Shown: piece after piece, positions 11,838 through 20,850 of the stretch
Layout: every line of letters begins with the position of its first letter
Position numbering within the stretch: the first letter of the stretch is position 1
Source of the DNA: Actinotalea subterranea
GTDB taxonomy: Bacteria; Actinomycetota; Actinomycetes; Actinomycetales; Cellulomonadaceae
Length of the DNA: 64,000 nt
Assembly (NCBI RefSeq): GCF_008364845.1
Contig: NZ_VTTP01000001.1
Coordinates: 1 to 64,000 of the forward strand
Direction: 5' to 3'
Notes under the pieces: model-generated
Told to the model about the DNA's origin: nothing
Databases searched by the model: none
The model's input: the letters and a program-made list of their open reading frames with translations, nothing else
Made by a program: the position numbers and the translations under genes

Positions 11838-12947
11838 CTAGAGCGCCCCTGCCACGCGGTCGCGCCCGCCCGACTTGGCCTCGTACATGAGCCCGTCCAC
11901 CCGCGTGAGCACCGCCGTCGCGCTCTCCCCCGGGCGCAGCGTGACGACACCGAAGCTCGCGGTGACCTGCACACCGAGGGGTTCGCCCACCTCCTGGGGC
12001 AGCACGCTGCGCAGCCGCTCGGCGAGCTGGAGCGCACGGTCGTGCCCGGTCCCGGGCGCGACGATGACGAACTCCTCCCCGCCGAGCCGCCCGACGACGT
12101 CGTCCTGGCGCACGACCCGCGACGCGACCTGCGCCACACGGCACAGGACGTCGTCACCCACGGCGTGCCCGAAGGTGTCGTTGATCGACTTGAAGCGGTC
12201 GAGGTCGAAGTACACGACCGCCACCGGGTGGTCGGGCGCCGCCCGGTCCGCCTGGAACGTCAGCTCCTCGATGAGCCTGCGACGGTTGGCGACGCCGGTC
12301 AGCGGGTCGAGGTAGGCCATGTCCCGCATCTGGTGGGCCTCGATGGTCGCCTGGTGGGCGGCCGAGACGGCCACGGCCAGACGCGCCTTCGCGCGCGAGA
12401 GCACCTGGAGCAGCAGCGCGATGAACGTCAGGTACAGCCCGAACCGCAGGAGGTCGAGCACGTGCTCCTCGCCGCCGCGCGGGAGCAGGCCCGCGAGGCC
12501 CGCGCCGACGACGGCGACCATGACGCCGGCCGCGTTGACGAGCGCCTGCCGGTTCGTGAAGACGAGGAAGCCGACGAGCAGGAAGATCACGTGGCTCAGG
12601 AGCCACGTGGGGAAGAGCCCGTGCCACGCGGCGGTGATGTCCGGCCCGGTCACGAGGCGGTAGTAGAGCATCGCGACCCAGACCGTCTCGCACATGATCA
12701 GGGCGATCCGCGAGAAGCGCACCGTGTGCTCGGGCCGGCGCAGGAGGACCCAGGCGTACGTGAGGAGGAAGGCCAGGAGCGGCGGGTACGTCCACGCGAC
12801 GACCGGGTCGTCCGGGGCGAGCGCGATGAACAGGAAGATGATCGTGGGGACGCCGAGGACGAGCGCGATCACCATCACTCGGCGCAGGAGCGCGTTGAGG
12901 CTGTCGCGGAAGAGGCCGTCGAACCAGTCCTCGCGGGAGCGGGTCAT
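11838..12947 (-). CDS. Membrane-bound diguanylate cyclase (GGDEF domain)
   Basis: Makes c-di-GMP from two GTP. 369 residues. The first about 190 residues carry several hydrophobic helices (roughly 24-44, 54-69, 80-98, 114-130, 137-155, 166-183) and no recognised ligand domain. The GGDEF domain begins at YLDPLTGVANRRRL (about 212); the metal-binding FDLDRFKSINDTFGH segment is at 247-261 and the active-site loop is GGEEF at 289-293, a functional variant. An inhibitory I-site RQDD (280-283) sits five residues before it, so product feedback is expected. Its ATG overlaps the upstream gene by four bases, making it the last gene of the polyamine-transport operon. Confidence 0.92.
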   Translation of the reverse strand: MTRSREDWFDGLFRDSLNALLRRVMVIALVLGVPTIIFLFIALAPDDPVVAWTYPPLLAFLLTYAWVLLRRPEHTVRFSRIALIMCETVWVAMLYYRLVTGPDITAAWHGLFPTWLLSHVIFLLVGFLVFTNRQALVNAAGVMVAVVGAGLAGLLPRGGEEHVLDLLRFGLYLTFIALLLQVLSRAKARLAVAVSAAHQATIEAHQMRDMAYLDPLTGVANRRRLIEELTFQADRAAPDHPVAVVYFDLDRFKSINDTFGHAVGDDVLCRVAQVASRVVRQDDVVGRLGGEEFVIVAPGTGHDRALQLAERLRSVLPQEVGEPLGVQVTASFGVVTLRPGESATAVLTRVDGLMYEAKSGGRDRVAGAL

Positions 12948-14266
12948 GGCGAGGCCGGCCTCTCCTGCAGGCCCCAGGCCGAGCCGTACCCCGCCGGCTC
13001 GGGCGCCTGGAGGAGGTCCAGGAACGGCACGGCGTCGAACGCCTCGGGCCCGAGGACCCCGGTCCCGCCCCAGCGGCCGTCCGCGAGCAGCTCGAGGGCG
13101 ACGACAGGGTTGACCGCCGTCTGCCACACGACGCACTGCGCGCCGTACTCGCGCATGGACCAGGCGTTGTCGACCACGTGGTGAAGGTAGACCTCCCGAG
13201 GCGCACCATCGACACCCGTCCCGCGGACCAGGACGCCCGCGCACGTCGCACCGCGCATGCGCGGGCCGAGCGTGGCCGGGTCGGGCAGGCACGCGGCGAC
13301 GACGTCACGCGGGCTCACGGCGACCGCGCGTCGACCGCCGGGCGCGTCAGGGTCGCTCGCGGGAACGGTCACCGGCGACGTCCGGTCCAGGCCGAGCGTG
13401 TGCAGCGTGCGCAGGACGGCGATGAACTCCGCACCGAGGCCGTACTTGAAGGTGACCTTGCCGGCCTCGAGGAAGCGCGGCATGAGGAGCACCTCCTCGT
13501 GCTCGACGTGCACGCACTCCACGGGGCCGATGCCGCCGGGGAAGTCGAAGACCTCGGGCTCGTGGAACGGCGGCACGGTGTACCAGCCGCCGTCGGGCTC
13601 GTCCGCGCGCGCGGCCTCCCAGATGACCGGCGGGTTGAGGCACTCCTCGATCGTCGTCCAGATCGAGAACGAGGGCGCGAACACGGGCTCGCCGTCGTCG
13701 CCCAGCACCACGAGGTTCGAGCCGTCCCGCGTCCCGAGCTCGTCGATCCGGGTGAACAGGTGGTCGGCCGCGTACCGCGCGAACACGTCGGACAGTCCGG
13801 GCTCGACGCCCATTCCGACGAGCGCGAGGCGTCCGGCACCGGCCCAGCGCTGCGTCGCGGCGAGCTGGGCGTCGCCGAGCTTGACGCCGGGCCGCGCGTA
13901 AGGCTCCGTCGGGTGGGGCTCGGACAGGGACATCGCCATGTCGAGGTAGTCGGCGCCCGCGGCGAGCGTCCCCTCGAACACGGGCATGACGAAGCGCGGG
14001 TCGACCGCGTTGAGGACGTGCGTGATCGAGTGCCGCCGGGCGAGCGCCTCGACGGCTGCCGCGTCGGACGCGTCGACGTGCTCGGCGACGAACCTGTCGC
14101 TCACGCCGCCCGCGGAGGCCTCCCACGCCTGTGCGGCCGCCACCGACCGCTGCGCCCGTGCGACGTCGTGGTCGGCGAGGACCATCCGCTCGAAGAAGGA
14201 CCGCCGTGCTGCGATGCGGGCGACGGCGTCACCCACACCTCCGCTCCCGATCACGAGGATGCGCAT
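12944..14266 (-). CDS. Saccharopine dehydrogenase-like oxidoreductase
   Basis: 440 residues with an N-terminal Rossmann fold starting MRILVIGSGGVGDAVARI and a second Rossmann strand ending in LADHD, typical of the saccharopine reductase / carboxynorspermidine dehydrogenase superfamily. The central VGMGVEPGLSDVFARYA and the C-terminal half also fit this group. The substrate is unknown. Its place right after potC and before the diguanylate cyclase suggests a polyamine or amino-acid derived imine or secondary amine, perhaps a carboxy-polyamine. True saccharopine metabolism is possible but nothing else for lysine is nearby. About 50 bases separate it from potC. Confidence 0.75.
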   Translation of the reverse strand: MRILVIGSGGVGDAVARIAARRSFFERMVLADHDVARAQRSVAAAQAWEASAGGVSDRFVAEHVDASDAAAVEALARRHSITHVLNAVDPRFVMPVFEGTLAAGADYLDMAMSLSEPHPTEPYARPGVKLGDAQLAATQRWAGAGRLALVGMGVEPGLSDVFARYAADHLFTRIDELGTRDGSNLVVLGDDGEPVFAPSFSIWTTIEECLNPPVIWEAARADEPDGGWYTVPPFHEPEVFDFPGGIGPVECVHVEHEEVLLMPRFLEAGKVTFKYGLGAEFIAVLRTLHTLGLDRTSPVTVPASDPDAPGGRRAVAVSPRDVVAACLPDPATLGPRMRGATCAGVLVRGTGVDGAPREVYLHHVVDNAWSMREYGAQCVVWQTAVNPVVALELLADGRWGGTGVLGPEAFDAVPFLDLLQAPEPAGYGSAWGLQERPASP

Positions 14267-14318
14267 GACGGCTCCGTTCCGGTTGTGGGTGAGGCTGGGG
14301 GGACGCCCGCCGCTGGGC

Positions 14319-15197
14319 TCAGCGCCGTCTGCGGCGCGCGACGGACACGAGCTGGACGCTGACCACGAGCAGGAGCGCGAGGGCGAACATCGCCGAGCCG
14401 ATGACGTTCGCCTGCGGCGGGATGCCGCGGGTGGCCGAGACGTACACGAACTTCGGGAACGTCGTGAAGCTGCCCGAGTTGAAGTTCGTGATGATGAAGT
14501 CGTCGAAAGACAGGGAGAAGGCCAGGAGCGCCGCCGCGAGGATCCCGGGGACCAGCAGCGGGAACGTGACGCGCCAGAACGCCTGCCAGGGCGAGGAGTA
14601 CAGGTCGGCCGCGGCCTCCTCGAGGCGCGGGTCGAGGCTCGCGACACGCGCCTTGACGGTCACCACGACGAAGCTGATGCAGAACATCACGTGCGCGGCG
14701 ACGACCGTCCCGAAGCCCGGGTTGACGCGCAGGCTCAGGAACTGCGCGAGGAGCGCAGCCCCGAGCACGACCTCGGGCGTGGACATGGGCAGGAACACCA
14801 GCAGGTTCGCGAGCGCCCGGCCCCGGAAGCGGTACCGCACGAGCGCGAGCGCGATCAGGGTGCCGAGCGCGGTCGAGACGACCGTCGCGATCACGCCGAC
14901 CTTGAGCGAGTTGCCAAGCGCCTCGCACACCTGCGGGGCGCCGCACGGGTTGGCCCAGTTGGCGAGCGTGAAGCCACGCCACACGAGGTTGCTGCGGCCC
15001 GCGTCGTTGAACGAGAAGGCGACCGTGTAGGCGATCGGGACGAGCAGGTACAGGAAGGCGAGCGCGGCGAACAGCGGCACGACGGCGTCGCCGAGGCGCC
15101 ACGGGCGCCCTTGACGTCGGGTCGTGGGGACTCGCGGACCGGATGCGGGACCGGGGCCGACCGGTCCGACGCCGACGCGGGCGGTCGGGGCGCTCAC
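14319..15197 (-). CDS. potC: Spermidine/putrescine ABC transporter permease PotC
   Basis: Inner-membrane permease, 292 residues from a GTG whose first bases overlap the potB stop by four. The N-terminus is Pro/Gly/Arg-rich (about 35 residues) and is followed by six predicted helices. The EAA loop that contacts the ATPase is visible as LEEAAADLYSSPWQAFWRVT with LLVPGI after it. A FSLSFDDFIITNFNSG segment near residue 225 is characteristic of PotC. A second permease, PotB, precedes it. Confidence 0.92.
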   Translation of the reverse strand: MSAPTARVGVGPVGPGPASGPRVPTTRRQGRPWRLGDAVVPLFAALAFLYLLVPIAYTVAFSFNDAGRSNLVWRGFTLANWANPCGAPQVCEALGNSLKVGVIATVVSTALGTLIALALVRYRFRGRALANLLVFLPMSTPEVVLGAALLAQFLSLRVNPGFGTVVAAHVMFCISFVVVTVKARVASLDPRLEEAAADLYSSPWQAFWRVTFPLLVPGILAAALLAFSLSFDDFIITNFNSGSFTTFPKFVYVSATRGIPPQANVIGSAMFALALLLVVSVQLVSVARRRRR

Positions 15198-16111
15198 AGG
15201 AGCTCCTCCGTCCCCGAGCGCCTGACGTAGGCGGTGACCAGCAGGAGGATCGCCACCATGAGGACGACGGAGAGCGCCGCGGCCGTCGGGTAGTCGCTGA
15301 CCTTGAAGAACCGCGAGTCGACGACCTGACCGATCATGGTCGTCGTGTTGTTGCCGAGCAGGACGGAGTTGACGTAGTCGCCCGAGGCCGGGATGAACGT
15401 CAGGAGGGTCCCGGAGACGACGCCCGGCATGGACAGGGGCAGCGTCACGCGCCAGAACGTCGTCGGCCCGTTCGCGTACAGGTCGGCGCCCGCCTCGACG
15501 AGCCGCGGGTCGAGCCGCTCGAGGCTCGCGTAGATCGGCAGCGTCATGAACGGCAGGAAGTTGTAGGTCAGGCCAGCCACGACCGCGAAGGATGTCGCCG
15601 TGAGCCGACCGTCGGGTGGCAGGAGCGACACCGCGCGCATGGCCGCGACCACGAAGGACTCGTCGGCGAGGATCTGCTTCCACGCGACCGTGCGCAGGAT
15701 GAAGCTCGTGAAGAACGGTGCGATGACGAGCACGAGCAGCATGCCCTGCAGGAAGACCCGTCCCCGTGCGCGCACCGCGATGACGTACGCCATCGGGTAC
15801 GCGATGACGAGGGCCGCGAGCGTCGCGATGAGCGCGTAGGCGAAGGAGCGCACCATCTGCGGCCAGTAGGTCGCCAGGGCGCGGGTGTAGTTCGCCCACT
15901 CGAAGGCGGGCTGGAACTGCCCGACGTCGCCACCCGGGACAGGCACGTAGAGCGACGTCGCGAGGAGCGCGACGACGGGCACCACGAAGAACAGGCCGAG
16001 GTAGGCGAGGCCGGGCGCCAGCAGCAGGTACGCCCCGCCACGGGCCCGGCGGACGGGCGCCGGCGCGGGGCCGTTGCCCGGTCCGTGGCCGAGGGCCGCG
16101 ACGATGCTCAT
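15194..16111 (-). CDS. potB: Spermidine/putrescine ABC transporter permease PotB
   Basis: 305 residues with about six transmembrane helices. The first begins near residue 27 (AYLLLAPGLAYLGLFFVVPV). A cytoplasmic EAA-type loop (LVEAGADLYANGPTTFWRVT) precedes LPLSMPGVVSG and the family segment IPASGDYVNSVLLG. With PotC it forms the heterodimeric channel. It starts just one base after the potA stop codon, so the two are surely one transcript. Confidence 0.92.
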   Translation of the reverse strand: MSIVAALGHGPGNGPAPAPVRRARGGAYLLLAPGLAYLGLFFVVPVVALLATSLYVPVPGGDVGQFQPAFEWANYTRALATYWPQMVRSFAYALIATLAALVIAYPMAYVIAVRARGRVFLQGMLLVLVIAPFFTSFILRTVAWKQILADESFVVAAMRAVSLLPPDGRLTATSFAVVAGLTYNFLPFMTLPIYASLERLDPRLVEAGADLYANGPTTFWRVTLPLSMPGVVSGTLLTFIPASGDYVNSVLLGNNTTTMIGQVVDSRFFKVSDYPTAAALSVVLMVAILLLVTAYVRRSGTEELL

Positions 16112-16112
16112 C

Positions 16113-17306
16113 TCACACGTCCCGGGCGTCCAGGCGCACGGCGCCCGAGGTCGCGTCCTCGGCGCCGTCCAGCGCGAACGTGTGCTTGATCGCGCAGGCG
16201 AGGTGCACCTCCTCGCCGAGAGCGGCGCCGGCGCCCCCGAGGATGTTCTGCACGAAGACCCCCAGCGTGCCGAGGCCGGGAACGTGCACCTGGTATTGCG
16301 TGCTCACGCCGCTGAACGACACGTCGGTGACGCGCCCCGGGCCGAGCACGTTGCAGCTCTCGGGCGCCTGGTCCCCGGCACGCAGCAGGTGGAGCTTCTC
16401 GGGCCTGACGCCGACCAGGACGGTCCCCGTCGTGCTCACCGACCGTGCGGTCGGGACCCGCACCCGCCGCCCGTCGACGTCGACCCCGAGGGTCGCCGCG
16501 CCGTTCTCGACCACCGTGCCGCGCAGCAGGTTGGACTGGCCGAGGAAGTTCGCGACGAACGCCGTGCGCGGCAGCTCGTAGAGCTCGGCCGGGCTGCCCA
16601 TCTGCTCGATGCGGCCCGCGTTCATGACGGCGACCGTGTCGGCCATCGTCATGGCCTCCTCCTGGTCGTGCGTCACGTGCACGAACGTGAGGCCGACCTC
16701 CGTCTGGATCCGCTTGAGCTCGACCTGCATCTGGCGGCGCAGCTTGAGGTCCAGGGCGCCCAGCGGCTCGTCGAGGAGGAGGACCGCCGGGTTGTTGACG
16801 ATCGCCCGGGCCAGCGCGACCCGCTGCTGCTGACCGCCCGAGAGCTGTGCGGGCCGCCGGTCGGCGAGGTGCGGCAGCTCGACGAGCTCGAGGGCGTCCC
16901 GGGCCTTGCCCAGGGGGTCCGGCGCGCGCCGCCGTCGCAGGCCGAAGGCCACGTTCTCCACGACGCTGAGGTGCGGGAAGAGCGCGTAGGACTGGAAGAC
17001 GGTGTTCACGGGCCGCTCGTGCGCGCGGGTCCGGGTCACGTCCCGCCCGCCGATGAGCACCCGGCCCGAGGTGGGGTGCTCGAGCCCCGCGACCATGCGC
17101 AGGGTCGTCGTCTTGCCGCACCCGGAGGGTCCGAGGAGCGCGAAGAACGAGCCGGAGGGGATCGTCAGCTCGAGGTCGTCGACAGCGGTGAAGGCGCCGA
17201 ACTCCTTCGTCACGTGCTCGAGCGTGAGGTCCGCGCCCGAGCGTGCGCCGCCCTCCTCGTCGCCTGGGGCGCGGGTCGCGGCTGCGGGGTCGCCGAGCGC
17301 TGCCAT
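16113..17306 (-). CDS. potA: Spermidine/putrescine ABC transporter ATPase PotA
   Basis: ATPase that powers the PotBC channel. 397 residues. Walker A GPSGCGKTT (near residue 55), Q-loop NTVFQSYALFPHLSV, signature LSGGQQQR, Walker B VLLLDEPLGALD and switch His in FVHVTHDQEEAMTM are all present. The C-terminal TOBE domain (about residues 290-390) is typical of PotA-like importers. The ATG shares one base with the potD stop (TGATG), so translation is coupled. A charged Gly/Ala-rich N-terminal stretch of about 25 residues precedes the ATPase domain. Confidence 0.94.
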   Translation of the reverse strand: MAALGDPAAATRAPGDEEGGARSGADLTLEHVTKEFGAFTAVDDLELTIPSGSFFALLGPSGCGKTTTLRMVAGLEHPTSGRVLIGGRDVTRTRAHERPVNTVFQSYALFPHLSVVENVAFGLRRRRAPDPLGKARDALELVELPHLADRRPAQLSGGQQQRVALARAIVNNPAVLLLDEPLGALDLKLRRQMQVELKRIQTEVGLTFVHVTHDQEEAMTMADTVAVMNAGRIEQMGSPAELYELPRTAFVANFLGQSNLLRGTVVENGAATLGVDVDGRRVRVPTARSVSTTGTVLVGVRPEKLHLLRAGDQAPESCNVLGPGRVTDVSFSGVSTQYQVHVPGLGTLGVFVQNILGGAGAALGEEVHLACAIKHTFALDGAEDATSGAVRLDARDV

Positions 17307-18532
17307 CAGTTGCCGATCACCGCCTGGAACTCCTCGTTGTAGCGCGTCTCCTCGTCCGCGCTGAGGGCCCGGAACACATGCGCACGCTCGAGCGTCGCGT
17401 CGTCGGGGAAGATCAGCGGGTTCTCGACGAGCGTCGGGTCGATCGCCTCCATGGCCTCGCGTGCGCCCTGGACCGGACAGATGTAGTTGACGTACGCCGC
17501 GACCTCGGCCGCGACCTCGGGGTCGTAGTAGTAGTCGATCAGCCGCTCGGCGTTGGCCTTGTGGGTGCTCCCCACGGGCACCATGAGGTTGTCGCTCCAG
17601 AGCGTCCCGCCTGCGTCGGGCAGCGCGAACTCCCACTGGTCGCCGTTCTCGGCGTTGAGCACCGTGACGTCGCCCGACCAGCCGATGACGGCGAGCGCGT
17701 CACCCGAGACCAGGTCCTCGGCGTAGGAGTTGCCCTTGACCTGACGGATCTGCCCGGAGCTGATCTGCGCGTCGAGGACCTCGAGTGCCGCGAAGAACTC
17801 GTCGTCGCCCCAGTCCCCCGCGACGTCGACCCCCTGGTCGAGCATGATCAGCCCGACCGTGTCGCGCATCTCCGAGAGCACCTCGATCCGTCCCGCGAGG
17901 GCGGGGTCCCACAGGTCCGAGACGGTGCGCATCCCGCCGGGGACGGCCGCCTTGCTCCAGGCGAGACCGCCGAACCCGGACTGCCACGTGAGGCTGTGCG
18001 CACGTCCCGGGTCGAACGACACGTCCTGCAGGCTCGCCAGGAGGTTCGCGGCGTTGGGGATGTTGGCCTTGTCGAGCTCCTGCGTGTAGCCCAGCCGGAT
18101 CATGCGCCCGGCCATCCAGTCGGTCAGCGTCACGATGTCCTGACCGATGTCCTGGCCGTTCGCGAGCTGACCCTGCACCTTGCCGAAGTACGCGTCGTTG
18201 TCCTCGATGTCCTCCGCGTAGGTGACCTCGATGCCCGTCTCCTGCGTGAACCTGTCGAGCGTCGGGTACGCCTGGGCCTGGTCGTCGTAGTCGAGGTAGA
18301 GCGTCCAGTTCGCCCAGCGCACGAGCTTCTCCGTCTCGGAGAGGTCCTGCGCGGGTCCCGTGCTGCTGCCGGCCGAGGGGGTGCCGCCCGTGCCGCACGC
18401 AGCGAGCAGCGCTCCCCCGCCCGCGAGGCCCGCGCCGAGGGCGAGCACCGAACGTCGCGAGACCGCGTGGCGCTGGGCCCGGACCAGGGCCCGGATCATG
18501 GGGTCGGCGGGCGTGCTGCGAGGTCGTGACAC
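17306..18532 (-). CDS. potD: Spermidine/putrescine-binding lipoprotein PotD
   Basis: Extracytoplasmic polyamine-binding protein for PotABC, 408 residues. The GTG at 18532 is chosen because AGGAG lies five bases before it; an ATG at 18499 is the alternative. A twin-arginine type signal (SRRSVLALGAGLAGGG) ends in a lipobox LLAAC, so it is a Tat-exported, lipid-anchored protein. The mature part begins VRWANWTLYLDYDD and contains the PotD-like GIEVTYAEDIEDNDAYFGKV and DIVTLTDWMAGR. The 210-base gap upstream is relatively AT-rich near 18610-18680 and is the likely promoter region of potD-A-B-C. Confidence 0.92.
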   Translation of the reverse strand: MSRPRSTPADPMIRALVRAQRHAVSRRSVLALGAGLAGGGALLAACGTGGTPSAGSSTGPAQDLSETEKLVRWANWTLYLDYDDQAQAYPTLDRFTQETGIEVTYAEDIEDNDAYFGKVQGQLANGQDIGQDIVTLTDWMAGRMIRLGYTQELDKANIPNAANLLASLQDVSFDPGRAHSLTWQSGFGGLAWSKAAVPGGMRTVSDLWDPALAGRIEVLSEMRDTVGLIMLDQGVDVAGDWGDDEFFAALEVLDAQISSGQIRQVKGNSYAEDLVSGDALAVIGWSGDVTVLNAENGDQWEFALPDAGGTLWSDNLMVPVGSTHKANAERLIDYYYDPEVAAEVAAYVNYICPVQGAREAMEAIDPTLVENPLIFPDDATLERAHVFRALSADEETRYNEEFQAVIGN

Positions 18533-18742
18533 CGTGGCTCCTGGGGATCGGGCTGGCGGGTCGGGTCCGACGGCCGGCTGCGGTCGGTGAGTGGATGGTG
18601 GCAGCAGCGACGCGGGGTGACAAGGGATTCCATCGCCAAGAGCGCCACCTGCAACGAAAACGTCATCTGCACGGAACATCCGGCGTCGGGGTGCGCCGTC
18701 GGCCCCCCGCGTGCCAGACGTCCTCTGCGCGCGCGCCCGCCC

Positions 18743-20182
18743 CTAGAACGCACTCATGACGTGCTTGATGCGCGTGTAGTCCTCGAAGCCGTACATCGAC
18801 AGGTCCTTGCCGTACCCGGAGTGCTTGAAGCCGCCGTGCGGCATCTCCGAGACGAACGGGATGTGCGTGTTGATCCAGACGCAGCCGAAGTCCAGCGACC
18901 GGGACATCCGCAGCGCGGTCGCGTGGTCGGTGGTCCACACCGAGCTCGCCAGGCCGTACCGGACGCCGTTGGCCAGCCGCAGGGCCTCGGCCTCCTCGCG
19001 GAACGTCTGCACGGTGATGACCGGGCCGAAGATCTCGTCCTGGACCGCCTCGTCGTCCTGACGCAGGCCGTCCACGACCGTCGCCTCGTGGAAGTAGCCG
19101 ACGTCCCCCTGCCGGTGGCCGCCCGCGAGGACCCGCGCATGGTCCGGCAGCCGGTCGAGGAACCCGACGACGCGCTCGAGCTGGTGCGCGTTGTTCACGG
19201 GCCCGTAGGCGACGTCCTGGTGCGGCAGGCCCGTCCGCGTCCCACGCGCCTGCTCCGCGAGCGCGGCGACGAAGTCGGCGTGCACGGACTCGTGGACGAG
19301 CACCCTCGTCGCCGCCGTGCAGTCCTGACCGGCGTTGTAGTACCCGGCGCCCGCGATCGCCTCGGCCGCCGCGGCGACGTCGGCGTCGCCGAACACGACG
19401 ACGGGCGCTTTCCCGCCGAGCTCGAGGTGCACGCGCTTGACGTCGCGCGCCGCCGACCCGGCGACCTCCATGCCGGCGCGCACCGAGCCGGTGATCGAGA
19501 CCATGGCGGGGATCGCGTGCTCGACGAGCGCGCGGCCCGTGTCGCGGTCGCCGCACACCACGTTGAAGACGCCGGGCGGGAGGACCTCGGCCGCGACCTG
19601 CGCGAGCAGGATGGTGCTCGCGGGCGTGGTGTCCGACGGCTTGAGCACCACGGTGTTGCCCGCCGCGAGCGCGGGGGCGATCTTCCAGATCGCCATCATG
19701 AGCGGGTAGTTCCAGGGCGTGACCTGCCCGACGACGCCGATCGGCTCGCGCCGCACCCACGAGGTGTGACCGCGCAGGTACTCCCCCGCGCTCAGCCCGT
19801 CGAGCACGCGCGCGGCGCCCGCGAAGAACCGGAGCTCGTCCACCGAGGGAGGCACCTCGTCGGCGGCCATGAGCGACAGAGGCTTGCCGGTGTTGCGCGA
19901 CTCGGTCGCCACGAACTCGTCCGCTCGCGCCTCGACCGCGTCCGCGAACCGCAGGAGTGCGAGCTGCCTCTCGCCGGGCGTCGTCTCGCGCCACTCCTCG
20001 AAGGCCGTGGCCGCGACGCGGAGCGCGTCGTCGACGTCCTGCGCGTCGGAGACGGGCGCGGTCGCGTACGCCTCGCCCGTCGCAGGGTCGACCACCTCGC
20101 TCGTCCGTCCGGCGTGGGTGGCGCGCGACGCGCCGCCCACGACGTTGCTCAGCGCGACCAGGTCACCGGTACCAGCAGACAC
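18743..20182 (-). CDS. Aldehyde dehydrogenase, probable gamma-aminobutyraldehyde dehydrogenase
   Basis: NAD(P)-dependent aldehyde dehydrogenase of 479 residues. GTG at 20182, preceded by GGAGG at six bases. Catalytic Cys is in AGQDCTAATRV, the general-base Glu in HLELGGKAPVVVFG, and the cofactor pocket shows TPWNYPLMMAIWKIAPALAAG and ITGSVRAG. The sequence style matches the PatD/PuuC group that oxidises 4-aminobutyraldehyde to GABA, and the setting between polyamine-uptake genes and lrp-aminotransferase supports this; substrate range is inferred. It is transcribed toward potD and diverges from lrp. Confidence 0.88.
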   Translation of the reverse strand: MSAGTGDLVALSNVVGGASRATHAGRTSEVVDPATGEAYATAPVSDAQDVDDALRVAATAFEEWRETTPGERQLALLRFADAVEARADEFVATESRNTGKPLSLMAADEVPPSVDELRFFAGAARVLDGLSAGEYLRGHTSWVRREPIGVVGQVTPWNYPLMMAIWKIAPALAAGNTVVLKPSDTTPASTILLAQVAAEVLPPGVFNVVCGDRDTGRALVEHAIPAMVSITGSVRAGMEVAGSAARDVKRVHLELGGKAPVVVFGDADVAAAAEAIAGAGYYNAGQDCTAATRVLVHESVHADFVAALAEQARGTRTGLPHQDVAYGPVNNAHQLERVVGFLDRLPDHARVLAGGHRQGDVGYFHEATVVDGLRQDDEAVQDEIFGPVITVQTFREEAEALRLANGVRYGLASSVWTTDHATALRMSRSLDFGCVWINTHIPFVSEMPHGGFKHSGYGKDLSMYGFEDYTRIKHVMSAF

Positions 20183-20337
20183 GGGCAGCCTCCAGGGGGC
20201 TCGGGTGGCTCGTGGCCACGTCGGCGTGACGACCACATGGACGGTAGCGCAGGCATGCGTGCGTGGCACCGATCTGGCCCGCCCCGCAGGCGCGATACGC
20301 CGAAATCAGCGTCCGGGACCGCCCCGCAGCGACGGAT

Positions 20338-20354
20338 CCGCTTGCCAGAAGCGG
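20338..20354. promoter_or_regulatory. Inverted repeat upstream of the Lrp-type gene
   Basis: Perfect arms ccgctt and aagcgg with a 5-base spacer, 22 bases before the regulator start and inside the 194-base divergent region shared with the aldehyde dehydrogenase gene. Lrp/AsnC proteins bind dyad sites and usually autoregulate, so an operator is plausible. Not tested against other sites. Confidence 0.4.
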
Positions 20355-20376
20355 TCGACTCCGCGACGATCCCTGC

Positions 20377-20850
20377 ATGGTCCCCACCCCGAAGCACGCC
20401 CCCGTGAACCTCGACGCCATCTCCAAGGCGATCATCGAGCAGCTCCAGGAGGACGGCCGGCGGCCCTACGCGACGATCGGCAAGGCCGTGGGGCTGTCCG
20501 AGGCCGCGGTCCGTCAGCGCGTCCAGCGCCTCGTCGAGTCGGGCGTCGTGCAGATCGTCGCCGTCACCGACCCCCTCCAGGTCGGGTTCACCCGCCAGGC
20601 GATGATCGGGATCAAGGCCGAGGGCGACCTCCAGGCCCTCGCCGACGCGCTCGCACAGGTCCCCGAGGTCGACTACGTCGTGATCACGGCCGGCGCGTTC
20701 GACATCCTCGTCGAGGTCGTGTGCGAGGACGACGAGCACCTGCTCGAGGTGCTCAACCAGCAGATGCGCACGCTCCCCGGCGTCCGGGCCACCGAGACGT
20801 TCGTCTACCTCAAGCTGCGCAAGCAGCTCTACAACTGGGGCACCCGATGA
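20377..20850 (+). CDS. Lrp/AsnC family transcriptional regulator
   Basis: 157 residues. N-terminal helix-turn-helix (about 20-55, YATIGKAVGLSEAAVRQRVQ) and C-terminal RAM ligand-binding domain (about 70-150). Such proteins form dimers to octamers and respond to amino acids or related amines. It diverges from the aldehyde dehydrogenase gene and overlaps the aminotransferase gene by four bases (ATGA). This makes it the likely local regulator of the polyamine/GABA genes. The ligand is not known; a polyamine-derived amino acid would be consistent. Confidence 0.92.
   Translation: MVPTPKHAPVNLDAISKAIIEQLQEDGRRPYATIGKAVGLSEAAVRQRVQRLVESGVVQIVAVTDPLQVGFTRQAMIGIKAEGDLQALADALAQVPEVDYVVITAGAFDILVEVVCEDDEHLLEVLNQQMRTLPGVRATETFVYLKLRKQLYNWGTR

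Noticed and set aside
10177-12144. Upstream extension of the rseP frame that would make a protein of nearly 1100 residues
   Set aside because: The extension is antisense to gabT and lacks any family pattern; the ATG at 10176 starts the expected hydrophobic helix with HEVGH.
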